In this document: piece by piece, positions 21,001-30,383 of the stretch
Layout of the letters: each line of letters opens with the position of its first letter
Numbering within the stretch: position 1 is the first letter of the stretch
Assembly: GCA_000333235.1 (NCBI GenBank)
Contig: CAPN01000032.1
Coordinates: 1-64,000 of the forward strand
Direction: 5' to 3'
Length of the DNA: 64,000 bases
Source: Pseudoalteromonas luteoviolacea B = ATCC 29581
GTDB taxonomy: Bacteria; Pseudomonadota; Gammaproteobacteria; Enterobacterales; Alteromonadaceae
Program-made: the position numbers and the translations under genes
The notes under the pieces: generated by a model
Databases searched by the model: none
Seen by the model: the letters and a program-made list of their open reading frames with translations, nothing else
Told to the model about the DNA's origin: nothing

Positions 21001-21734
21001 CAGTTTGGCGTGAATAGCTGAGTAGCCGCTGGAATATCCTCTGATTTGACCACTTTACCGATAACTGCATCTTTGTGTTCTGAAATGTAGAATTGATAAA
21101 GCCAACCGATAACTTCAATTTCTTGCCAATCTTCTTCAGGGATATCGTTGATAAACCCTTTTAAAATTGAATCAGTCTTGGTTAAGTTATTTGGAAGTAG
21201 TAGCTCTGTTGCATCATCCAATGCTTCGAACATGAACGGCATGATTTTATGGAGGTGATGACATTGGCCCAGCAGTAACTCGCGGTAAAGCTCTTCTTCT
21301 TTATCACCGGCTAGCTGTAACTCAATAATGTGACTTTTGTCTAACGCTAAACTGTCAGCGACATCTGACGCATGACTTAGAATTTCAGGTAAACCGTCAG
21401 GGTTACTGGGATTAGAAAGCACACGAAAACCATGGTCAAAGTAATCATGCAGTTCCATATAACGTATGGCCGCAAGACGGTTGAACCATGTGTAAGCCAT
21501 TTCACGGATGAACATGTCATAGCCACGTACTAAGACTTTGCTTTCTAATCTCTTGCGCTGCTCACCTTCTTTACGAGTAAATGCACGACCTTCAATAATG
21601 GCAGCGCCACCTTCTATGCGTACTTCCTCTATACGATCTTCATAAATGCCAAATTGGGCAGCACGCTTTTTAACTGCTGCGATAAACTCTCTTCGTGCTT
21701 TAGGTGCGTATGCTTTTAAATTTTTCGTGTTCAT
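18066..21734 (-). CDS. pglX: BREX adenine-specific DNA methyltransferase PglX
   Basis: The 1222-residue protein starts MNTKNLKAYAPKARREF, a typical type I PglX beginning. It has an N6-adenine methyltransferase core: AdoMet-binding 'LDPAAGSGHILVEVYEVL' near residue 305 and catalytic NPPY in 'AVCANPPYMGSKYQ' near residue 513. The long C-terminal half holds the target-recognition region. PglX marks host DNA at a non-palindromic site so that BREX spares it. The gene appears intact, with no frameshift. It is 26 bp downstream of brxC. Because recognition regions of pglX recombine often, its specificity cannot be guessed from sequence alone. Confidence 0.95.
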   Translation of the reverse strand: MNTKNLKAYAPKARREFIAAVKKRAAQFGIYEDRIEEVRIEGGAAIIEGRAFTRKEGEQRKRLESKVLVRGYDMFIREMAYTWFNRLAAIRYMELHDYFDHGFRVLSNPSNPDGLPEILSHASDVADSLALDKSHIIELQLAGDKEEELYRELLLGQCHHLHKIMPFMFEALDDATELLLPNNLTKTDSILKGFINDIPEEDWQEIEVIGWLYQFYISEHKDAVIGKVVKSEDIPAATQLFTPNWIVKYLVQNSVGRQWLATYPDSELKGKMEYYIEPAEQSDEVIEQLKAITPTSIDPEEIKVLDPAAGSGHILVEVYEVLREIYLERGYRLREIPELILTKNIYGLDIDDRAAQLAGFALMMKAREDDRRIFQRVEDGEVSLNVFSLQSTEGLDINTIWKGLDLEGNQQIGSTGGLFDELSVAPDDLIPANAGIYKEYFELLQMLKTAFLQAKTLGSLIQIDAKHLDNLFSLKQLLLEKLANSDTQSKPEVEKTLPIVNQAIVLAQKYDAVCANPPYMGSKYQTPIVKQYLKDNFKGYEKDLFSAFIIRNLQLAKNNGELGFMTPFTWMFIAAFESLRNHLINKEIISSLIQLEYSGFEGATVPICAFTLTRSNIEDYRGSYIKLSDFKGANNQAPKVLEAIDEPDCGWLYSVNQKSFNVIPSSPIAYWASTDLLKMFEEIKVENFSVAESSQNLTGNNERFLRFSWEVNSNTIGIEKKWLFYAKGGGFRRWFGNLDNVINWSDEARSFYKKEKVPRIIPEYLWYKPGVTWGFITSSIPSFRLLPKAATFDVGGSSIFFKDDNNINFFLGLFNSKVTLDIVGIYNPTLNYQLKDIRNLPVPALSPELKDEISMLVQHCIDISEKDWSRLETSNSFKSIEFDSTHGLLKQNYLKLEGKWQEEVSRLKEFETKLNKIFISSYGLCDEINYKVENKRISLSINPDYQYGGGSSENRFRLKSDKSVQLLSYSIGCMMGRYSLDHEGLVYAHSGNDGFKDLETKGAYKTFPADDDGIIPLASEEWLFDDDATTRFKDFVKTVWGDEHLSENLEFVAESLCLHALKPLSTKKGGGESAMDTIRRYFSSQFFKDHCKTYKKRPIYWLFSSGKEKAFECLVYLHRYNEGTLSRMRTEYVTPLMGKYDAQLARLSDDMVNATGSEARRIEKDIKALEKKQAELRTFDEQLKHYAEKRITLDLDDGVKENYGKFSNLLADVKAIHGKAVK

Positions 21735-21760
21735 GTAATTTGCCTCTAACTCTTCCTTGA

Positions 21761-24700
21761 TTAACGAATGCGCACTTTGTTATTGCTGTTAACTAACGAG
21801 GTGAGCTTTTCTTTTAATGCCGCAAGGTAAGTGTCTATGTCTTGCTCGGTTTCAATGACGCCAGTGGCATTCACATCGCGAATAATGCTCGCGGTATCGA
21901 TAGACACAATTTTCTTTGGAATTGGCGTGTTTACCGCTGGCTCTGCGACTTGCTGAGGCTCAGTCGATGGCGATTCGTAGCCGCCACTTCCTGTGTTTGT
22001 AGTAGAACCAGATGCAGCGCTTGAATCCGAAGTTGAATTAGATGCTGCCTCTTTAGGTTGTTTTGCTGCTAACGCTTGCTGATCTTCGATATGCTTGTTG
22101 ATCAAATCATAAGCGTCTTCTTCTAAATTAATCGAATCTGCTTGTTCTTGTAAGATCTCAGCAATTCCACTTAAGCCATCGAGCCTTTGTAAGGCTAATT
22201 GCAATGGTCGTAATGCTCTGTTACTTAGTTCACTTGGTACGTGTGCCGCCGTGATTTGCTTTTGCACTTGCTCAATACGGTGTTCAATGCGAGATTTTGC
22301 ATGCGCTCGTTTGTCTTGTAATAGCTGATCATTAACTTTGCTTACTGATTCGATTAACGGCTCAATATCTTTAATCTCTCGATATGGACGAGGTTTGTTG
22401 TAGATATTTTCGAGCTTTTTCAATGCAGCTAAAGCATCGTTATCTTTTTCTAATGCAGTTCGGTTTCTATCAAAGTCAATGGTTAGCGCTCTATGAAGCT
22501 TTTGCCAAGTTGCAAACTGGGTTTCATAAAAGTCTTCTATATCTTGATAGTCTTCTTCAAAATCGAGTAAGTCGTTTTCGCTTGCAAGAAATTGCTCAAT
22601 AAATTGGAAGCTGGATTGTGTTTCAATTAATCCAGCCAATAACACTCGGCCATTTTCAATTTCACTAACTCCCGGATAATGACCGGTAGAAGCTTTGTTG
22701 GCGAACGCATCTAACTTGCTTTTTACATTGGCAAAGTTTGATTGCGCAACGTTAAACAACTCTTTTTCACTTTCAGGCGCATTCTTTTGGAATACGTCTT
22801 TAAACAATTTCGCGGCACGCTTTAGATTTGCTTCTGACTGTTGCTTAATACGACGAACTCGAAGCTCTGCGCGTTTACGCACTTGCATTAAGTTGTCATA
22901 AGCACTCTTTAACGAAACGTCTTGCTGACGGCTTTGGAAGCAGATTTTATTTGCTAATGCTAGACGAGAAATGATCAGTACAATTTCTTCATCATTCCAG
23001 CCGAAAGGTCGTTTTGAGAAACGTTTTACAATGTCTTCCGCTGTGATTGGTCTTCCGGCATCATCACCAAGCGAAATAAATTTCTCGACTTCTAAAATAG
23101 CATGTGGGTTAACTTCTTGGCCTTGCAGATCTAAACCTATTTGACCGATGTCATCGGCGACCAAGGTGTTTTGAATTTCTCTGCGTATATCACCTTCGAA
23201 CGGCTTAACCAGTTTTAATTTACTGAAAGTGTTTTCGATAACGTACTTGTATAGCTCTTGTAAGATGGTGCTGATTGCACCACCTTTTGGATTTTGTTGT
23301 GAACCTAAGGCATAGAATTCCGCATCTTTTAACAGATCTTCAATGGCTAATTTAACTCGGCGATTGCGATCTTGGTTTTCAGAACCTTTTTGATGCAACA
23401 ACTGCTGTTGCTCTGGCCTATTACCTGTGTTTCTGCGTAAAAATTTATCGGTTTTTATGAATGTACGAATTTCATCGAAAACTTTGCTGTTATCAGCAAG
23501 CTTAATAATAATCGCTCCGGCTCCACCAGAAGATAGGCCATCCTGTGATTGATTGGCACAAACCGTAGAATCATATTCACTGTAATTAGGATCGATAGGT
23601 GAAATGATTTTAACTACTAAGTCATTTTCCTGAGAGCCATCACGCGGCATACCGTTACAGAAGCGGCTTATTGGAAAATCTTGTTTGTTTTCAGGATAAC
23701 GGTAGATATTATCTCTGCGCAGTACATCATCAAAAATTAAATCGCTGAGTTTTTTAGTTTCATCCGATAATTCAATTTCAGTTTCTCGGATCTCATTCTC
23801 AATTTCTTTTTCTTCGTTGGTTAAGAAGATGTATTCGTCACCTTGGCGTGCAATGAGTAAGTTGGCTTCAAGTGCATTGAGTGCTTGCTCGATATCGCGT
23901 CTTAACGTTAAACGGTCTTCATCTACCTTGCTAACACACAAGGTTACTAAGTTATCCATAGTCGATTTGATTACGTCAACGTAACGGATCAAGAATAGTG
24001 TTTTGAGAATGTTTAGCGCAAAGTCTGAAATTGAGTCTTTCTCTGCTGCTTGATCGATGTCTTTTTTAACAGACGTATCTAAAAAGCTTTCAATTGCTGG
24101 ATAAAAGTAATACAAAGGGATTAATACCCCAACTTCTTGATCGCGAACTTGTTTGGCCGCACTTTGGAATGCATCTAACAATGACCGCTCACCACGGCTT
24201 AAGTGAAGCCCGGTTGCCCCCGCCTTACGAATTGCTTCAAATATCTTTTGAACTAGATTGTAGTGGTACGGCACAAATGGGTAGCTATGAATAAAACTGG
24301 TGGCGTCTTTGTAATTGGCTAGTTCTGCGGTAGTTGTACTATCAAATGCTAGTTGATTACGAAGAATATCGCCTTTTTGGTCGTACAACGTTTGTAAAAC
24401 CGGACGAGCTTGTTCTTGTTTAGATAGCAGACGCTTTTCGATAACTTCACTGGTATTTGAACTTGATAAAGATAGGCGTTCAAAACGGCCTTGGATCTTT
24501 GAAAAGTCATGGCCTTTTGAGCCTGCCATGTGGCCAATAACAGAGTCGATATCTTCTTGCGAGGTAACTACGACCCACGCTCGGCCTTCACAAATGGTGC
24601 CGAGGTTTTCAGTAATGGTTTGTAGTTTTAGCATCATTTGAGTGTTGTTGCCGATAAACTGCCCCACTTCATCAACAAAAAATAAAACTCGACGATTTAA

Positions 24701-25474
24701 GTCAGCATCTAAATACTCTTTAACCCATTTACAGAAATTGGCGATATCGAGCGTAAAGTTATTTTCTAACTGTTCTACCCATTGGCGAGCCGATTCAGTT
24801 GATTGGTTAGTCACTTTACCTAACGCTTCTGCCATGTCGTCACGATAAAAGTCATAGGCATCGCGTTCTTCAAGCCAATTGGATGAAGTTAAGGTATTAA
24901 ATTCTTCTTTAAACTGCTGGAATACGCCGCGTTGATCCAATTCTCGCTCTAAATGTGCGATGTGCGGGTGATCACCACTAAAGCCCATTTGCTCATTAAA
25001 GACCTTAAGGAAAACTTTTAGTATGGCATCAACACCTTCATCGGTGTTCGCTCGGCTGTCAATGTTAAATAAGATCACCGTATTTTCTTTGGTTACGGCT
25101 GTGTCAATTTCACCAAGTAAAAAACCATCAAGGTTTTTGTCTTTAAAGAACTCAATAGCTGATCTGTCAATCTCACCATTCGTTGCTTTGATGTTTTGCA
25201 GTAAATAAGAAAGAATTTTAATAAAATGCGATTTACCCGATCCAAAGAAACCACTAACCCAAACACCGATTTTACCTGATTCGGCCTTTTTCTTAGGATC
25301 GCGGACCGAAGGCATATAAGCATCAAAAAACTCTTCAAAATGGGTCGCGAGTTCTTTGGTGATGACGTATTCATCAAGTTCGGTAAAGACAGTGTTGCTT
25401 TCTAACTGATCAGCTTTAACTACGCCATTGATTGGACGATTTATGTCTTTTATAAATAAGTCTTTAATTTGCAT
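21761..25474 (-). CDS. brxC: BREX protein BrxC, large P-loop ATPase
   Basis: BrxC is the large ATPase of type I BREX, related to PglY. I choose the ATG at 25474 because MQIKDLFIKDINRPINGVVK is the usual BrxC beginning and an AAGGAT ribosome site precedes it; a longer frame opens at 25498. That gives 1237 residues. Walker A 'GFFGSGKSHFIKIL' lies near residue 75-85 and Walker B 'RVLFFVDEVGQFIG' in the middle of the ATPase domain. A region rich in S, T and G near the C-terminus (residues about 1145-1185) looks disordered. It follows brxB by 30 bp. Confidence 0.94.
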   Translation of the reverse strand: MQIKDLFIKDINRPINGVVKADQLESNTVFTELDEYVITKELATHFEEFFDAYMPSVRDPKKKAESGKIGVWVSGFFGSGKSHFIKILSYLLQNIKATNGEIDRSAIEFFKDKNLDGFLLGEIDTAVTKENTVILFNIDSRANTDEGVDAILKVFLKVFNEQMGFSGDHPHIAHLERELDQRGVFQQFKEEFNTLTSSNWLEERDAYDFYRDDMAEALGKVTNQSTESARQWVEQLENNFTLDIANFCKWVKEYLDADLNRRVLFFVDEVGQFIGNNTQMMLKLQTITENLGTICEGRAWVVVTSQEDIDSVIGHMAGSKGHDFSKIQGRFERLSLSSSNTSEVIEKRLLSKQEQARPVLQTLYDQKGDILRNQLAFDSTTTAELANYKDATSFIHSYPFVPYHYNLVQKIFEAIRKAGATGLHLSRGERSLLDAFQSAAKQVRDQEVGVLIPLYYFYPAIESFLDTSVKKDIDQAAEKDSISDFALNILKTLFLIRYVDVIKSTMDNLVTLCVSKVDEDRLTLRRDIEQALNALEANLLIARQGDEYIFLTNEEKEIENEIRETEIELSDETKKLSDLIFDDVLRRDNIYRYPENKQDFPISRFCNGMPRDGSQENDLVVKIISPIDPNYSEYDSTVCANQSQDGLSSGGAGAIIIKLADNSKVFDEIRTFIKTDKFLRRNTGNRPEQQQLLHQKGSENQDRNRRVKLAIEDLLKDAEFYALGSQQNPKGGAISTILQELYKYVIENTFSKLKLVKPFEGDIRREIQNTLVADDIGQIGLDLQGQEVNPHAILEVEKFISLGDDAGRPITAEDIVKRFSKRPFGWNDEEIVLIISRLALANKICFQSRQQDVSLKSAYDNLMQVRKRAELRVRRIKQQSEANLKRAAKLFKDVFQKNAPESEKELFNVAQSNFANVKSKLDAFANKASTGHYPGVSEIENGRVLLAGLIETQSSFQFIEQFLASENDLLDFEEDYQDIEDFYETQFATWQKLHRALTIDFDRNRTALEKDNDALAALKKLENIYNKPRPYREIKDIEPLIESVSKVNDQLLQDKRAHAKSRIEHRIEQVQKQITAAHVPSELSNRALRPLQLALQRLDGLSGIAEILQEQADSINLEEDAYDLINKHIEDQQALAAKQPKEAASNSTSDSSAASGSTTNTGSGGYESPSTEPQQVAEPAVNTPIPKKIVSIDTASIIRDVNATGVIETEQDIDTYLAALKEKLTSLVNSNNKVRIR

Positions 25475-25504
25475 TTTTTTATCCTTCTTAACTAACACGT
25501 CCGT

Positions 25505-26113
25505 TTATGGAACTAGTTTAAATGCTCGGTAATAATTGTTTGATTCGATACGGCCAAAGGGTTTTAGTGCAGTACCGTCGTATTCGCCGGGGTAAAACAA
25601 TACGGTTGGCACATTGCCGACTTTTGCATGTAAGGCATTTAACAGACCGTGGCCTCGTATAATTGGCCATGCACTGCCTAAACCGTGTAATAATATAAAT
25701 TCTGTTTGAGCTTGATTATCGGCACCGAGATCGATTTTAGAGGCAATGAATTCGGCAACCCGATTTTGTTCAAGTGGGCCTTTTAGTGCATTAAACAGTG
25801 CATCGTCACCACGCTCTTTTTGAACTTTAAATGCTCGCTCAGTAAGATTACGAGCATCCAATAATTCTAGAATCGCCTCAAATAAATTAATGCTGGCAAA
25901 ATTGCGTCCGCGCTTGGTTAACTTGTCTGTGATAAAAGCCAAGTGATCTCTTACCGTTAACTCAGACTCAGCTGGATAATCAAAAACATAAAAACCAATT
26001 TCATTGCCTAAACCTTGGTTCTTAAGGAAATCTTCACTCTCGATCTTAGGTAGAATTTGATCGAGTCTATCGTTCAAGTTCTTATGTTGCTTTGTTGTGC
26101 TTAAGGTCGTCAT
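25505..26113 (-). CDS. brxB: BREX protein BrxB (DUF1788)
   Basis: The 202-residue protein matches the DUF1788/BrxB family in length, position and its C-terminal signature TVLFYPGEYDGTALKPFGR followed by 'NYYRAFKL'. BrxB is a core component of unknown biochemical role that is needed for both methylation and exclusion in type I BREX. It sits 16 bp after brxA and 30 bp before brxC. Confidence 0.93.
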   Translation of the reverse strand: MTTLSTTKQHKNLNDRLDQILPKIESEDFLKNQGLGNEIGFYVFDYPAESELTVRDHLAFITDKLTKRGRNFASINLFEAILELLDARNLTERAFKVQKERGDDALFNALKGPLEQNRVAEFIASKIDLGADNQAQTEFILLHGLGSAWPIIRGHGLLNALHAKVGNVPTVLFYPGEYDGTALKPFGRIESNNYYRAFKLVP

Positions 26114-26129
26114 ATTTACGTAGCCTTCC

Positions 26130-26765
26130 TTAGATTAATTCCATGGCTGCAATAATGTCCTCTCTGTCTATCGACAGGAGCAGTTGTCTAACTTCAGGTA
26201 GCAGATAAACATTCTGTAACTTCTTACTACGAGTTGTTTCTATGTATCCACCATCAGCAATGACCTTAAAGGCAACTTGCGATATTTTATAAGTGGACGC
26301 GTCAGACATATTGGCTAGTTCAGGAAACAGACGGCAGCGGTCTTCCCAATACGATTCCCAGTCACCAACGTCTAGGCTTTCTCTAAACATACGTTTTGCG
26401 TCGAGCACGACATTTCGCATAAAGTCAGCTAACAAAGTGCTATTTATTAACGTTGCTGCGAACATCAGCTGAGTCGAAAGCTCCGTGCTACCAAATGCTA
26501 CCTGCTCAAGATATTCATCTGGCAAGTCTTCGATACGTTTTTTTATAGTCGCAGCGTTACGTTTAGCTGACGCATCGGAACGTTTTTGTAATATATTTCG
26601 GTTAACGATTGCATCTAACCATTCTTCTTGAGATGGTTTTTTAAGTAATAATTCAGCAACGATTTGGCTTTCTTTGATCATTAAACTGCCACCAATTAAA
26701 TCACCAAGGTAGTCCTTGTGTGTTTTGATGGCGTGTTTGTTTAACGGGTTATTAGTTGAAGTCAT
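26130..26765 (-). CDS. brxA: BREX protein BrxA (DUF1819)
   Basis: The 211-residue protein is of the DUF1819/BrxA family, shown by 'LIGGSLMIKESQIVAELLL' near residue 24, 'LLADFMRNVVLDAKR' near 115 and the closing 'VYLLPEVRQLLL'. Family members are small helical DNA-binding proteins resembling NusB-fold factors. The stop of brxR and this start abut without a gap (26766/26765), so the two are translationally coupled. Confidence 0.93.
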   Translation of the reverse strand: MTSTNNPLNKHAIKTHKDYLGDLIGGSLMIKESQIVAELLLKKPSQEEWLDAIVNRNILQKRSDASAKRNAATIKKRIEDLPDEYLEQVAFGSTELSTQLMFAATLINSTLLADFMRNVVLDAKRMFRESLDVGDWESYWEDRCRLFPELANMSDASTYKISQVAFKVIADGGYIETTRSKKLQNVYLLPEVRQLLLSIDREDIIAAMELI

Positions 26766-27683
26766 TTATAATTCTTCCAATTCTGGTACGTAGCCGGGGG
26801 CAATTGTAAGATTTTCTGCACCAAACAAGGCTTTTCGATTCTTTAACCATAATTGATACTCTGCACCTACCAACTCAGCGTCAGCTGTACAATCGACGTT
26901 CCAACGCCTTAATAAATATCCTGCCATAGCCGCTCGAATAGTTATGTCTAATTGTCCTTCGGTCATACCATAATCAAGTGCTATGGCAGTTGGGTGCTGC
27001 ACATTGTTTGGGTGAGGCACTAATTGTAGTGGCATCATGCGCATCCACTGGTGATCTTCGAGTTTGTTTTCTTCTGCGCTTGGCGTATCTGCTTTAATAG
27101 TTACTTTAGTTACACGAGTCAGAACAAAATCACGAAATGACTTTGAATTTCTGTCAAACCCTCGAACATGCCAACGAAGGCCATTATCAACTATGGTATG
27201 AGGTACTATTTCCCTTGCCTTGGAGCCTGAACTTAATGATGTATAAATGATCGAGATCGGCTTTTGTTTTAAAATAGCTTGCACTATTTTCGCGACAATA
27301 AAGATATCTGGGACATTGAGCTGATACGGTGCATCAACAGGAAATGGTATTTCTAACACACCGTCAAAACCATCGCTGATTTTGTTAGACAGCTTCGCCA
27401 TGGTTTGGCGAGCATCATAACTAAAAAGTGGTTTAAAGCTTTTCGCTTGAAAATAAGTGCGCTCTTTTTGATCAAAATCGATGTTATTTGGTGCTAGCTC
27501 TTTATAAACCGCAAGATCGCGAGTCGCATTGGCCATCCCCATTTCGAACTTGGCGGTCAATTCTTTACGATTCACGCTTCCTTTGAACATAAGTGAGAAG
27601 TCTATAAAAGACAGCCTTTGCTTTTGAGCAAAGCTCAGGTTGTCTATGTTTTCGGTCTCTTTGGTTTCTCTTATGAAGCTCAT
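26766..27683 (-). CDS. brxR: BrxR-type WYL-domain transcriptional regulator of the BREX operon
   Basis: The 305-residue protein has a winged-helix N-terminus (residues about 15-85, 'NRKELTAKFEMGMANATRDL' as the recognition region) and a WYL domain at about 135-205 ('IVDNGLRWHVRGFDRNSKSFRDFVLTRV') followed by a C-terminal extension. BrxR proteins of this build repress BREX and other defence operons by binding inverted repeats in their own promoters, and the WYL domain is thought to sense a ligand. It is the first gene of the operon. A candidate operator overlaps the promoter upstream. Confidence 0.9.
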   Translation of the reverse strand: MSFIRETKETENIDNLSFAQKQRLSFIDFSLMFKGSVNRKELTAKFEMGMANATRDLAVYKELAPNNIDFDQKERTYFQAKSFKPLFSYDARQTMAKLSNKISDGFDGVLEIPFPVDAPYQLNVPDIFIVAKIVQAILKQKPISIIYTSLSSGSKAREIVPHTIVDNGLRWHVRGFDRNSKSFRDFVLTRVTKVTIKADTPSAEENKLEDHQWMRMMPLQLVPHPNNVQHPTAIALDYGMTEGQLDITIRAAMAGYLLRRWNVDCTADAELVGAEYQLWLKNRKALFGAENLTIAPGYVPELEEL

Positions 27684-27709
27684 ATACGCACTTTTATTTG
27701 TATGACACT

Positions 27710-27760
27710 GGTATAATCAATTTGATTACCACAATGTACTACAAATTAAGAATGCGTCAA
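27710..27760 (-). promoter_or_regulatory. Promoter and candidate BrxR operator of the BREX operon
   Basis: On the minus strand a -35 box TTGACG (27760-27755) and a -10-like box TACATT (27738-27733) are 16 bp apart. Immediately downstream, at 27728-27714, is a palindrome TAATCAA-A-TTGATTA with 7-bp perfect arms, extended imperfectly by GGT...ACC to 27730-27710. Its position over the expected transcription start fits autorepression by BrxR. The palindrome is seen directly; the link to BrxR is inference. Confidence 0.6.
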
Positions 27761-27800
27761 CTTTTAAGTTTGATCTAGATAGACTTTTTTAAGCGATTCG

Positions 27801-30242
27801 CTAATTACTTAAATGTAATGCATTTGAATAATATTTTTGCTCAAAATACTTTTTGGTTAATTCACTCTTATTAGGAAGCAAGAAATAAAAGTCGACAGGT
27901 CTATGGCCTAACTTGTCTTTTGAACCTACCCTTATGTAGTCCTGTACCTGACCAAATAAAACATTTAGGATACCCCGAGTTAAATATCCTCTATCTTTAT
28001 ACTCCCCTGCGATATCTGTTGAGCAACCAAGCGCTATAAGTTCATTTCTGACTTTGTAGCCCTCTATTTTTGCTGTTTTTATGTACTGTGCCAGTTTATC
28101 GATATCATCAATTTTATAGTTTGCTGTTAGGTTGACTTCATCAACATTGAGAATACTAAAAATGTGTTTAAATATTTTCTGAATAACAACCAATTTAGGA
28201 TTTTCTATTGGACAAAATCCACCTTGTAATACTCGAATATGCTCAAGATGCCTGCGGCTTTTCCCGCCTTTATCAAATTCTATTAATCGTCTAGCTGAGT
28301 CAACGCAATCAAATGTTTTAAGGTTGTAAAATCTCTGCAATTCATAAACTTGAAGTTTAAATTTTTCTTCATTAGTTAGTATTTCAAATGAATTTTTTAA
28401 GAAGTCATGCTCCGTCTTGTCGTAGACAGTATTAGCGGCAACATCAATAAACTTGCTTTTGTTTTGATTGAATAATCTTTTAATGAGTTTGCTAATAGCT
28501 TCACTATCATCCTTTATGTCTTCTAGGGTGATTTCGTAACCCATTTCTTCAAACAACTGTAATGTTGTAAAAACATAATTTAGTTTCATTCGGCGATTAT
28601 GGGCGATACGGTCTAGCACCAACTGACAATGTTTATCCTTAAATAAAGCTGAAAGATCGCTTGAACATTGTTCTTCATAGGCTTTATAGGCCAATTCATT
28701 GAAAATCAGTTTCTTGTCTGTAGTCGTGAATCGCGACCGTTTATCAAAAGAAATAATTATTTCCTGCGACTTTCTGAAACGCCCAGAACTTTGAACAAGC
28801 TGTGTAGGTAGTAAAGTGTGACAAGCAAAGATATTAACGGAATTCACTTTGTTAGTAACAACGCTAATGCCACTCGTAACTACCGGAGAAAATATATGAC
28901 AAGGCTGCTCTTCTATACGAGTTGTCAAATCATAAAAATAATCCGGTTGGTCTTTTTTTATGAAAACGCTATCCACGACTATAGGTTTAACATTTGTTTG
29001 TTCTTTTATGACATTGGCTATAGTATTAAATTTACCGTTATAACTATGTTTTCCGTCACAGAAAGCAATAGCTCTTTCACCAGAATTTAAGCAGTCCACC
29101 AATTTACTTAACTGTTTCTGATAAGGGAAAACCGTTAATTTCTTGTTTTGCGTATTAGCTTGATCTGTGTTTTTTACAATAGTAATTGAACGCCCTGATT
29201 TTACGATTTGCTGTGCACTAAAATTTGAAAACATGGCATCGGCTATAACCACAGTCTCCGTTTGTAATATCCTCTGCCATTGTTCCATAGCTTCAGAGCA
29301 ACGATGTAAAGTTTTCGGGTACATTAACTCTGTAGAACAAATAGCCGATTCACACTCCTCAAATTCTTCAATTAAGCACACTTTTGAGTCTTTGCCGTAT
29401 TTCTGATATTTCCAGTTGGCAGTCGCTGAAATTACGCAAGCGGCTACAGCCTTTAGATCTGAAACGTCTAATTCTTTTTGATGCTGATAATTTCGTTTGT
29501 CATTGATGAGTTGGGTGCTTAACGCAATAGTCGGAGTAATGACAATAGGTTTTAGATCAGTTGAAGAAAACTCATTAAAGAGTGGAATGATCACATCTTG
29601 ACTTTTACCTGCTCCCATATGCTCGTTAAGAACATAAAATCCGGGATTTTTTTTGATATATTCGACTAGCTCATTTTTGTAGCTAAGACATATTTCTTTT
29701 ACTTGATCTGACAAACGCGGTGAAACTAAGTCTTTGACTTCTCGTTTCTTCTGTTCGAAGAAATCCATAACCATTCTTTTTGCTACATCAGTCGCCTTCT
29801 CACCACCTATGTTTAGTGCCTGCGGGGTAGCAGCTAAAATAAGTTTTTCGACTTGTACTTCAGACAGCTGTAATGGAACTTTTTTAATTAATTTATTAAG
29901 CAGTTCGTTTAATGATTGAGTAAATAACTTGGGTTCTTTAGATACGGACAGCAATTCTCTTAATACTTGCTCTTTATTCGTATCAACAATCTTATGATCG
30001 CGAAAATCATATTCATACCCGTAAACTGAAAGTGTTAAACCATATTGAATTGCTAACTCAGCGCCAAATACGACATCACTTTCACCTACAACCAATACAT
30101 AATCTATCTCACTTAACGTTTGGCGCTTTAATTGCTCGGCCAAAAACATCGATAAATCTTCACGATAAAAATGTTCTGCTTCGACACTATTTGGTAATAC
30201 AACACCTGACCTTGCTATACATAAATATTTAACTTGCTTCAA
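27801..30242 (-). CDS. UL9/CyRepA1-like superfamily 2 helicase-type protein
   Basis: The 813-residue protein has helicase motifs: Walker A 'NEHMGAGKSQDV' near residue 206, motif Ia-like IVITPTIALSTQLI, Walker B 'VCLIEEFEEC' and motif VI 'LVQSSGRFRKS' near residue 482. The pattern M-G-x-G-K-S, the acidic box and Q-x-S-G-R-x-R resemble herpesvirus UL9-type origin-binding helicases and the CyRepA1 plasmid replication proteins. No primase or nuclease domain is recognisable in the C-terminal 300 residues. The gene has a 423-bp upstream region rich in hairpins, and ends 118 bp before brxR on the same strand. It could be a replication protein of a former element, or the motor of an undescribed defence system. 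Confidence 0.62.
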   Translation of the reverse strand: MKQVKYLCIARSGVVLPNSVEAEHFYREDLSMFLAEQLKRQTLSEIDYVLVVGESDVVFGAELAIQYGLTLSVYGYEYDFRDHKIVDTNKEQVLRELLSVSKEPKLFTQSLNELLNKLIKKVPLQLSEVQVEKLILAATPQALNIGGEKATDVAKRMVMDFFEQKKREVKDLVSPRLSDQVKEICLSYKNELVEYIKKNPGFYVLNEHMGAGKSQDVIIPLFNEFSSTDLKPIVITPTIALSTQLINDKRNYQHQKELDVSDLKAVAACVISATANWKYQKYGKDSKVCLIEEFEECESAICSTELMYPKTLHRCSEAMEQWQRILQTETVVIADAMFSNFSAQQIVKSGRSITIVKNTDQANTQNKKLTVFPYQKQLSKLVDCLNSGERAIAFCDGKHSYNGKFNTIANVIKEQTNVKPIVVDSVFIKKDQPDYFYDLTTRIEEQPCHIFSPVVTSGISVVTNKVNSVNIFACHTLLPTQLVQSSGRFRKSQEIIISFDKRSRFTTTDKKLIFNELAYKAYEEQCSSDLSALFKDKHCQLVLDRIAHNRRMKLNYVFTTLQLFEEMGYEITLEDIKDDSEAISKLIKRLFNQNKSKFIDVAANTVYDKTEHDFLKNSFEILTNEEKFKLQVYELQRFYNLKTFDCVDSARRLIEFDKGGKSRRHLEHIRVLQGGFCPIENPKLVVIQKIFKHIFSILNVDEVNLTANYKIDDIDKLAQYIKTAKIEGYKVRNELIALGCSTDIAGEYKDRGYLTRGILNVLFGQVQDYIRVGSKDKLGHRPVDFYFLLPNKSELTKKYFEQKYYSNALHLSN

Positions 30243-30293
30243 AACACATCTCCAATAATTTGTTATTAATGAAGCTGAAAGTAACTCGTCCCG

Positions 30294-30340
30294 CGTCAGA
30301 GTTTTTTTTCTGTATAAATAACTAAATTAAAACTCTGACG
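30294..30340. repeat. Hairpin 1 of a related pair
   Basis: Perfect 12-bp inverted arms CGTCAGAGTTTT (30294-30305) and AAAACTCTGACG (30329-30340) are separated by 23 bp. It lies 52 bp upstream of the helicase start. There is no T-run typical of a terminator for the minus strand. Confidence 0.7.
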
Positions 30341-30383
30341 TGATTTAAATGAATTATCCAACTTCAAGTTGCTGTATTTTGAA

